Assembly: GCF_009829925.1 (NCBI RefSeq)
Contig: NZ_SNVJ01000014.1
Location: 46,192-110,191 of the forward strand
Direction: 5' to 3'
DNA from: Teichococcus coralli
GTDB taxonomy: Bacteria; Pseudomonadota; Alphaproteobacteria; Acetobacterales; Acetobacteraceae
Length of the DNA stretch: 64,000 nucleotides
A model generated the notes under the pieces. That model ran no database searches, had not been told where the DNA came from, and was given only the letters and a program-made list of their open reading frames with translations. A program made the position numbers and the translations under genes. How positions within the stretch are numbered: position 1 is the first letter of the stretch; each line of letters opens with the position of its first letter. Positions 29,090 through 36,014 of the stretch are shown here, piece after piece.

Positions 29090-29362
29090 GGCGGCATTCT
29101 CCAGGATGAGGGGCGCGCTGCCGCGCCCGGGATCGACGAAGCCTAAACCGGTGTTTCGGTCACGCTCAACTCCCTGTTTGGGTTTTCTGCCCGATTTTCC
29201 GGCATCCCGTCGCCGCCATGCGCGAAACCACCCTGGAGGTACAGGAGTGCAGCTCAGAAAGACCAAGAAAGCAGCAGATCGGAACGTTTTCATTCCGCAA
29301 GAGGTTGACGCTCCTCCCGATCGGGAGAAACATCGGTTCAGCTGTCGTAACGGGGCAAGGGA
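29090..29362. promoter_or_regulatory. Divergent control region of the amide/peptide island
   Basis: This 273-bp region separates the leftward transporter operon from the rightward peptidase operon and is visibly less GC-rich than its surroundings. At 29305-29310 a TTGACG is followed 17 bp later by AAACAT, a possible rightward promoter. A perfect 14-bp palindrome CTCCCGATCGGGAG (29314-29327) lies between them. Just upstream GGAACGTTTTCATTCC (29281-29296) is a GGAA/TTCC inverted repeat loosely like IclR sites. On the other strand TTGAGC followed after 16 bp by TTTAGG is a weak leftward candidate. Confidence 0.45.
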
Positions 29363-31108
29363 GTGCCAAGGGTGCCCATCACCGATCTCGAACGCCGGTT
29401 CCTGGAGGCTGTCAGCCTCGATCACCCCTGGGATCTGGTGGAGACCTTTTCCACCATGCCGCGCTGGCGGCCCGAGGATGTCAATGCCGCTGCCGACGTG
29501 ATCGCCGGTCGGCTGGCGGCGCTCGGAATACCGGTGGACGTGCACCAGCCGGAGATCTGCCTCTCGGTTCCACTGTCCGCCTCGGTGCGGGCGGGCGGCA
29601 AGAGCTATCGCGCCAAGCCGCCCTCCTCCTCGCTGCCAGTGCCGCAGGGGCGCAGCGCGAAACTGGTCAAGCTGCAGGCGAATCCGAAGGCGCTGCGCAG
29701 CTACAACCGCGACATCGCCACCCTGTTCGGCGGCAGCATCCGCTCCCTTGAGGAAGTGCGCGCGCTGGTGGCGGGCAACATCGTCGTCATGTCCGGTTTC
29801 GGCAACCCGGCCTTGACCTCGCTGATCGAGGAGTGGGGCGGTGTCGGCCTCATTGCGGTCAATCCCGGCGTGGACATCCACTGGGGCACCTGCACCACCA
29901 TCTGGGGCAGCCCGGACCTCGCCGACCTGCCGCGCAAGCCGAAGATTCCGGTCGTCGCCGTCAACAATCCGGATGGGCAGGAGCTGATGGCCCTGGCCGA
30001 GCAGGGCGGCGAGGCCACGATCTTCACCGAGATGCTGGAGGGCTGGTTCCCGCAGAAGATCCCGGTGGTGACCATCCCCGGCAGCGTCGAGCCGGAAAAG
30101 TTCGCGCTCGTGCACGGCCACTATGACAGCTGGGACGTGGGCGTCGGCGACAACGCCACCGGCGACGCCACGCTGCTGGAACTGGCGCGCGTGCTGTGGA
30201 ACGGCCGCGCCGACCTGCGCCGCTCGGTGAAGATCGCCTGGTGGCCCGGACACTCCACAGGCCGCTATGCCGGCTCCACCTGGTTCACCGACCGCTTCGC
30301 CCTGGACCTCGACGAGAACTGCGTGGTGCAGATCAACTGCGACAGCCCGGGCTGCCGCTGGGCGACCAGCTACCACGACACGCGCGCCTTCACCGAAAGC
30401 GCGAAGATCGCCACCCAGGCCATCCTGGACGTCGTGCCGGATGCCGAGGTGAAGACGTTGCGGCCGCCCCAGGCCGGCGACTACTCCTTCAACAACATCG
30501 GCCTGCCCAGCTTCTTCATGCTCTCCTCCACCATGCCGGAGCATCTGCGGAAGGAGAAGGGCTACTATGACGTCTCCGGCTGCGGCGCCAACATCGCCTG
30601 GCACACCGAGAACGACACCATCGAGATCGCCGACCGTGACATCCTGCTGACCGACATCCGCATCTACCTGCTCTCGGTGCTGCGCGTGGCCAATGCGGAG
30701 GTCTTGCCCTTCGACTGGCTTGCCACCTGCGACGAGTTCCTGGCCACCATCGCGCAGTATGCGGACGCTTCGAAAGGGATGGCCGACCTTTCGGCCGCGC
30801 GCGCCGAGACCGAGGCGCTGCGGGCGGCGGTGGAGAAGCTGGCGCAGGCCGCGCCTGCCGCGCGCAACGCGGCCATCCTCCGCCTCGCGCGCATCCTCGT
30901 GCCGGTCAACGCGACGCGGGAGGCGCGCTTCCGCCACGACCCCGCCTACACCGTGCCGCCGCTGCCGACGCTTGCCATCGCCGCCGAGCTGCCGCAGCTT
31001 CCGGAGGCGCTGCGCCGCAGTGGCGGCGTGGAGCTGATGCGCGGCCAGAACCGCTATGTCGCGGCGGTGCGTGCGGCAAGGCAGCTGGTCGAGGAGGCCG
31101 TGGCATGA
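29363..31108 (+). CDS. M28-like peptidase homologue with GHS in place of the catalytic Glu pair (first copy)
   Basis: A 581-residue protein with the M28 zinc-aminopeptidase fold and a probable PA-type insert (residues about 90-235). Metal ligands His and first Asp are kept (LVHGHYDSW near residue 250, GDNATGDATLLE near 265), as are a later Asp (VQINCDSPG near 325) and His (IAWHTENDTIE near 415). The Glu-Glu catalytic/metal pair of the family (AWWGAEELG type) is replaced by AWWPGHSTGRYAGS. No signal peptide is visible, so it is probably cytoplasmic. The start is GTG 29363 or GTG 29372, both behind AAGGGAG. It is coupled to a second copy by ATGA overlap. It may be a peptidase with altered chemistry or a non-hydrolytic homologue. 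Confidence 0.8.
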   Translation: MPRVPITDLERRFLEAVSLDHPWDLVETFSTMPRWRPEDVNAAADVIAGRLAALGIPVDVHQPEICLSVPLSASVRAGGKSYRAKPPSSSLPVPQGRSAKLVKLQANPKALRSYNRDIATLFGGSIRSLEEVRALVAGNIVVMSGFGNPALTSLIEEWGGVGLIAVNPGVDIHWGTCTTIWGSPDLADLPRKPKIPVVAVNNPDGQELMALAEQGGEATIFTEMLEGWFPQKIPVVTIPGSVEPEKFALVHGHYDSWDVGVGDNATGDATLLELARVLWNGRADLRRSVKIAWWPGHSTGRYAGSTWFTDRFALDLDENCVVQINCDSPGCRWATSYHDTRAFTESAKIATQAILDVVPDAEVKTLRPPQAGDYSFNNIGLPSFFMLSSTMPEHLRKEKGYYDVSGCGANIAWHTENDTIEIADRDILLTDIRIYLLSVLRVANAEVLPFDWLATCDEFLATIAQYADASKGMADLSAARAETEALRAAVEKLAQAAPAARNAAILRLARILVPVNATREARFRHDPAYTVPPLPTLAIAAELPQLPEALRRSGGVELMRGQNRYVAAVRAARQLVEEAVA

Positions 31109-32760
31109 GCGAGAGCGTCACCGCCCTGAAGGAGGCCGTGACGGGCCCGGCGCTGATGCGCCACGTGCAGGAATTCGCCCGGCGTGTGAAGCTCTCCGGC
31201 ACCCCCGAAGAGCTGGAGAGCTTCCATTATCTGAAGGCGCAGCTCGACGGCTTCGGCTATCGCACGCGCCTGCTGATGCACGACGCCTATATCAGCCTGC
31301 CCGGCCCGGCGCGGGTGGAGGCGGGCGGCAAGGCGCTGAAGGCCATCACGCAGTCCTTCTCGCGCCCCTCGCCGGCGGGCGGGCTGCGGGGGCCGCTGGT
31401 GGACCTCGGCCGCGGCACCGCGGCGGAGTTCGAGGGGCGTGACGTGCAGGGCCGCGTCGTGCTGGTGGAGGGCATCGCCAGCCCGGCCGTCGCGGCCCTG
31501 GCCTCGGCCGCCGGCGCCGCCGGGCAGTTGCACATCAGCCCGCAGCAGCACCTGCACGAGATGTGCATCTCGCCGGTGTGGGGCAGCCCCTCCGATGCCA
31601 CCCTGCCGGACCTGCCCAGGACGGTGGTCTGCACCATCTCGCAGGAGGATGGGCAGGCGCTGCGCGCGCGGCTCGCCGCCGGCGAGGCGCTGGAGGCGGT
31701 GCTGCATTCCGAGGTGGATACCGGCTGGCGGCAGACGCCGCTGCTGGAGGCGGAACTGGACGGGCAGGGCGGGGCCGAGGCGCCCTTCATCCTGTTCTCC
31801 GGCCATCACGACACCTGGTACGAGGGCGTGATGGACAACGGCTCGGCCAACGCGACGATGCTGGAAGCGGCGCGCGTGCTCGCCGGCCGGCAGGGCGCGT
31901 GGCGGCGTGGGCTGCGGCTGTGCTTCTGGTCCGGTCACTCGCATGGACGCTATTCCGGCTCCGCCTGGTATGCCGACACGCGCTGGGAAGAACTGGACCG
32001 CCGCTGCGCCGCGCATGTGAACGTGGATTCCACCGGCGGAATCGGCGCCACCGTGCTGACCGAAACCGGCGTGACGCCGGAACTCGTCGCGCTGGCGGCC
32101 GACACCATCGCCGCCGAAACCGGGCAGCACTACAAGGGCAAAAGGCCCTCGCGCAGCAGCGATCAGTCCTTCTGGGGCATCGGCATTCCCTCCATGTTCG
32201 GCGGCCTCAGCACGCAGGTGCCGGGCACGCCGACCTTCGGGCCGCCCACCATGCGCAATGCGCTGGGCTGGTGGTGGCACACGCCGCACGACCTGATCGA
32301 CAAGATCGATGAAGGCTTCCTGGTGCGCGACACCCGCGTCTTCGTGCACGCCTTGTGGCGCCTGCTGACCGAACCGGTGCTGCCGCTGGACCCCTCGGCC
32401 ACCGCGGCGGCCCTGCTGCAGGAGTTGCAAGGGCTGCCGCAAGAGGGGCCCGCTGCGCCCTGTCTGGCGCGGGCCGTCGCGGCAGCGGAAGCCCTGGCGG
32501 CAGCCTCCACTCCCTCCTCCGACCATGCGGTGATGCAGGCCTGCCGTGCCCTGGTTCCCCTGCACATGGCGGAGCACGACCGCTTTGCCCATGATCCGGC
32601 GCTCCCCTTGCCGGCTTGGCCGCTGCTGCGCCCGTTGAAGGCCTGGGCGCAGGCGCCTGCGGGGTCGGACGAAGCCCGCTTCCTGGGCGTGGCGGCGGTG
32701 CGCGCCTGCAACCGGCTGCTCCATGGGCTGCAACGGGCCCGCGCGGCACTGGATGGCTGA
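31105..32760 (+). CDS. M28-like peptidase homologue with GHS in place of the catalytic Glu pair (second copy)
   Basis: A 551-residue paralogue of the preceding gene, sharing its plan but with clearly divergent sequence. It keeps LFSGHHDTWYEGVMDNGSANATMLE near residues 232-255, NVDSTGG near 308 and WWWHTPHDLIDKID near 388. Again the Glu pair is replaced by FWSGHSHGRYSGSAWYAD near residue 275. Having two related but unequal proteins in tandem suggests a heteromeric enzyme or different chain-length specificity. No signal peptide is seen. The ATGA overlap indicates co-translation with the first copy. A 272-bp gap without an obvious gene separates it from the deacylase. Confidence 0.8.
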   Translation: MSESVTALKEAVTGPALMRHVQEFARRVKLSGTPEELESFHYLKAQLDGFGYRTRLLMHDAYISLPGPARVEAGGKALKAITQSFSRPSPAGGLRGPLVDLGRGTAAEFEGRDVQGRVVLVEGIASPAVAALASAAGAAGQLHISPQQHLHEMCISPVWGSPSDATLPDLPRTVVCTISQEDGQALRARLAAGEALEAVLHSEVDTGWRQTPLLEAELDGQGGAEAPFILFSGHHDTWYEGVMDNGSANATMLEAARVLAGRQGAWRRGLRLCFWSGHSHGRYSGSAWYADTRWEELDRRCAAHVNVDSTGGIGATVLTETGVTPELVALAADTIAAETGQHYKGKRPSRSSDQSFWGIGIPSMFGGLSTQVPGTPTFGPPTMRNALGWWWHTPHDLIDKIDEGFLVRDTRVFVHALWRLLTEPVLPLDPSATAAALLQELQGLPQEGPAAPCLARAVAAAEALAAASTPSSDHAVMQACRALVPLHMAEHDRFAHDPALPLPAWPLLRPLKAWAQAPAGSDEARFLGVAAVRACNRLLHGLQRARAALDG

Positions 32761-33032
32761 ACCCGAACGGGGGCGCCGCATCCGCGGCATCCTTTCGGTT
32801 CAGCGGTGGCCGCTGGATCCACAGGGCCTCGCGGCCGCCGGCGAGGGCGCGGCGCGACGGCGGGCCTGCTGATGCGGCCACCGCGCGCCTGCTGCGGCAG
32901 GCATGCTCCACACCTCGGCGCCGGCCATCTCCTTGGTCCCCGCATTGCGCCCATTGCCGATTGTGTTTCTACTGGCCCACCGCTGCGCCATAGGCCCGGC
33001 GCGGCACCGGTTTCTGCAGGTGGAGTGGCGAT

Positions 33033-34523
33033 ATGGGTGCCCTGGTGATCAGCAACGGCCGCGTTGTGGATCCGGCGAGCGGAATGGACGCCGTCGCGGA
33101 CGTCGTGGTCCAGGATGGCAGGATCGCCGCCATCGGCACCCACCTGGGCGAGGCGGAGCAAGTGATCGATGCCGCCGGCCTGGTGGTCGCCCCGGGCTTC
33201 ATCGACCTGCACGCGCATGGCCAGTCCGTCCCCGCCGACCGCATGCAGGCCTTCGACGGCGTGACCACGACGCTTGACCTGGAAGCCGGCGTGATGCCGG
33301 TCGCCTCCTGGTACCGGCGGCAGGCGGAGCAGGGCCGCGTGCTGAACTACGGCGCCGCCACCAACTGGGCCTTCGCACGCATCGGCGCCATGGTCGGAAC
33401 CAACGAGGAATCTTCGCTGGAAGCCTTCGGCCGCGCCATGCGGGACCGGCGCTGGATGGACAACGTCGCCACCGAGGCCGAACTGTCCGGCATCCTGGAC
33501 CGCATCGCGCAGGGGCTGGACGAGGGCGGCATCGGCATCGGCATCCTGAACGCCTATGCCCCCGGCGCCGGGGTGCAGGAGCTGACGGCGGTCTGCCAGC
33601 TTGCCGCGGCGAAGAACGTGCCGACCTTCACGCATGTCGCCTACATGGCGAGGATCGACCCGAAAAGCGCCGCCGAGGCCTATATCCGCCTGATCGGCTA
33701 TGCCGGCGCCACCGGCGCGCACATGCACATCTGCCACTTCAACAGTTCCAGCAAAACCGACATCGCCCGCTGCTACGCGCTGGTGCGCAAGGCGCAGGAG
33801 CAGGGCCTGCCCATCACGGTGGAGGCCTATCCCTACGGCACCGGCTCCACCGTGCTGGCGGCGGCCTTCTTCAGCGATCCGGAGTTCGAGGCGCGCAACG
33901 GGCTTGGCTACGATTCGGTGCAGCGGGTGACGGACGGGCACCGCTTCCGCGACCGGAGCGAGCTGCTGGCGGCGCAGGCCGAGGACCCTTCGCAGCTGGT
34001 GCTGTGGCACGTGCTGGACACCGAGCACAACGCGCGCCACCGCGAGCTGCTCGACATGGCCGTGCTCTACCCGGACGGCGCCATCGCCTCGGACGCGATG
34101 CCCTGGAGCATGCCGGACGGCAGCACCTACACGGGCGAGGCCTGGCCACTGCCGGAGGAGGCGACCTCGCATCCGCGCTCGGCCGGCTGCTTCACCCGCT
34201 TCATCCGCCACTGGGTGCGCGAGCGCCAGGCGATCCCGCTGCTGGAGGGTATCCGCAAGTGCTCCCTGATTCCGGCTCAGATCCTGGAGGCCAGCACCCC
34301 CGCCATGCTGGGCAAGGGGCGGCTTTCGGTGGGCGCCGATGCCGACCTGGTGGTCTTCGACTATGAGACGCTCAGCGACAAGGCCGAGTTCACCGCGATG
34401 AACCGCCCGGCCGAAGGCGTGCGGCACCTGATCGTCAGCGGCGGCCCGGTGATCGCGGACGGCGTGCTGGACGCGGCGGCGCGGCCCGGCAAGCCGGTGC
34501 GCCGGCCCAGTGCCCTCCGCTGA
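33033..34523 (+). CDS. N-acyl-D-amino-acid deacylase family amidohydrolase (possibly D-glutamate type)
   Basis: A 496-residue metal-dependent amidohydrolase with a small beta-sandwich (LVISNGRVVDPASGMDAVADVVVQDGRIAAIG) flanking a TIM barrel. Metal and active-site candidates are GFIDLHAHGQ near residue 60, TLDLEAGVMPV near 88, FTHVAYM near 200, HMHICHFN near 230 and AIASDAMPWSMPDG near 353. The LEAGV segment replaces the GNCG seen in classical D-aminoacylases, as in proteins annotated as D-glutamate deacylase. The start at 33033 follows GGTGGAG. It would remove an acyl group from an N-acyl-D-amino acid. A CobW-type GTPase gene overlaps its stop, which suggests dedicated zinc delivery. Confidence 0.85.
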   Translation: MGALVISNGRVVDPASGMDAVADVVVQDGRIAAIGTHLGEAEQVIDAAGLVVAPGFIDLHAHGQSVPADRMQAFDGVTTTLDLEAGVMPVASWYRRQAEQGRVLNYGAATNWAFARIGAMVGTNEESSLEAFGRAMRDRRWMDNVATEAELSGILDRIAQGLDEGGIGIGILNAYAPGAGVQELTAVCQLAAAKNVPTFTHVAYMARIDPKSAAEAYIRLIGYAGATGAHMHICHFNSSSKTDIARCYALVRKAQEQGLPITVEAYPYGTGSTVLAAAFFSDPEFEARNGLGYDSVQRVTDGHRFRDRSELLAAQAEDPSQLVLWHVLDTEHNARHRELLDMAVLYPDGAIASDAMPWSMPDGSTYTGEAWPLPEEATSHPRSAGCFTRFIRHWVRERQAIPLLEGIRKCSLIPAQILEASTPAMLGKGRLSVGADADLVVFDYETLSDKAEFTAMNRPAEGVRHLIVSGGPVIADGVLDAAARPGKPVRRPSALR

Positions 34524-35473
34524 TGGCGGAGAGCCCCGTTCCCGTCCTGCTCGTCACCGGCTTTCTGGGGGCGGGCAAGACCACGGTGGTGAACCATATC
34601 CTTGCCCATGCCGAGGGGCGGCGGATCGCCGCCGTGGTCAACGACTTCGGCGCCATCAACATCGACGCCGAGCTGATCTCCGGAGCGACGGACGGGGTGG
34701 TCAGCCTGGCCAATGGCTGCATCTGCTGCACGCTGGAAGGCGACCTGCTGCGCACCCTGGCCAGCCTGCTGCGCCGGAAGCCGCGGCCCGAGGCCATCCT
34801 CATCGAGACCAGCGGCGTGGCCGACCCCGCCGACATCGTGCGCAACCTGATGGACCCGGTCATCCTGCGCGAGGCGCCACTGGAGACGGTGCTCTGCGTG
34901 GTGGACGCCGCCGCCCCGCCCAGGGCGATGGAGGACCCGCTGCTGCGCGCCCAGCTCCGCATGGCCGATGTGGTGGCGCTGAGCAAGACCGACCTGACCG
35001 ACGCGGCCGGGCGGGCGCGCGTCCATGCGGCGGTGGCGGCCCTCCGCCCGGCCGCGACCGTGGTGGAGGCGCCGCAGGGCCAGGTTCCGCTGGCGCTTGT
35101 GCTTCCGGAGGACCCCAGCCGCCCGCCAACACCGCGCGACCCGGGCCGCCGCCGTCCGCATGCCGATCGGTTCGAGACGCTGAGCTGGACGGCGGAGGCG
35201 CCGCTCTCCCTGCCGCGGCTGCAGGCGGCGATCGGCCGTCTGGCGCCCCGCCTGGCGCGTGCCAAGGGCGTGTTCGAGGCGGTGGAGCAGCCCGGCCATC
35301 CCTTTCTTTTCCAGCTGACCGGCGGCCGGGCCACCCTGGTGCCCATGCGGCAGGGCGGCGGGCCGCCCGCCACGGGGCTGCCGCGCGCCCGAATCGTGTT
35401 CATCGCGGAGATCGGGCGGCTTTCCTCCGCGGAGATCGGCGCGGCATTGGACGGATGCGTCGCTGCGCCCTGA
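34523..35473 (+). CDS. CobW/COG0523 family G3E GTPase, putative metallochaperone
   Basis: A 316-residue G3E GTPase. Walker A is VTGFLGAGKTTVVNHIL at residues 11-27, the metal-binding CxCC is NGCICCTLEGD near residue 70, the G3 region is LIETSGVADPADIV near 94, and the base-specificity motif LSKTDLTD near 153. A CobW C-terminal domain follows (GVFEAVEQPGHPFLFQLTGGR). Such proteins load zinc, cobalt or other metals into partner enzymes. Its start shares a base with the deacylase stop (TGATG at 34521-34525), so that deacylase is the most likely client. No nitrile hydratase or cobalamin gene is nearby. Confidence 0.92.
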   Translation: MAESPVPVLLVTGFLGAGKTTVVNHILAHAEGRRIAAVVNDFGAINIDAELISGATDGVVSLANGCICCTLEGDLLRTLASLLRRKPRPEAILIETSGVADPADIVRNLMDPVILREAPLETVLCVVDAAAPPRAMEDPLLRAQLRMADVVALSKTDLTDAAGRARVHAAVAALRPAATVVEAPQGQVPLALVLPEDPSRPPTPRDPGRRRPHADRFETLSWTAEAPLSLPRLQAAIGRLAPRLARAKGVFEAVEQPGHPFLFQLTGGRATLVPMRQGGGPPATGLPRARIVFIAEIGRLSSAEIGAALDGCVAAP

Positions 35474-35475
35474 AT

Positions 35476-35520
35476 CTATGGTCTGAGAAACTAGGGTCTG
35501 AGAATCTAGGGTCTGACGGG
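35476..35520. repeat. Three tandem copies of a 15-bp unit
   Basis: CTATGGTCTGAGAAA, CTAGGGTCTGAGAAT and CTAGGGTCTGACGGG follow each other without gaps, starting 3 bp after the stop codon of the CobW gene. The units are AT-richer than the neighbourhood. They do not form a strong hairpin. Function is unknown; it may be a slippage product or a site array. Confidence 0.75.
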
Positions 35521-36014
35521 GCGCCACGGCGCCGGGCACGGTCTGCCGCCCCTGGCCGGCGTCATGCCTGTGGGCGCCCTCACCGGCCGGGAGAATGGGC
35601 CGGTTCCACCCGGTCATGGCGACCCGGTGCCGCCGCCGTTTTCCGACGGAGCCGGCGATCCGCGTCGCCTGCTTCATGATTGCTTCATGCTGCCCTGCCA
35701 CCTTCCGCCTGCGGAAGATGGAACAAGGCTGAGGGACCCAATTCGCCTGCGCCGGCAAGAACCTGTTCGGCGGTGGGCCGGCGGTGGCCTCTTTTCAGCC
35801 TTCGAGGGCGAGCTGGCTTGATGAAACGGCTTCAGGGGTTATCGCGGTTGCGCGTGGCACGGAATCGGCCACGTAAGGCCGCTGCGGCAATGGCATGCAG
35901 CCATGTCGCCCGCGGCGTTGGCGGAACGCCGGTGCTGCGCAAGGCCTGTCCTGCCGTAGCGGGCCGGCTGCACGCTTCGGCGGCCATTCTCGCCGCCAGG
36001 ATCGGTGCAGGCGC
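35521..36014. other. Intergenic region before the PAS-GGDEF-EAL gene
   Basis: About 490 bp without a supported gene. A 65-codon frame from ATG 35821 (MKRLQGLSRLRVARNRP) ends in a TGA overlapping the next start codon (ATGA at 36015), the same coupling style as real genes here. It has no ribosome site and no recognisable domain, so it is left as an uncertain leader peptide. No convincing promoter was seen. Confidence 0.35.

Noticed and set aside
29090..30937. N-terminal extension of the DppA-like gene to ATG 30937
   Set aside because: It would cross the control region and overlap the divergent M28 gene; GTG 29089 with a ribosome site and signal peptide is far better.
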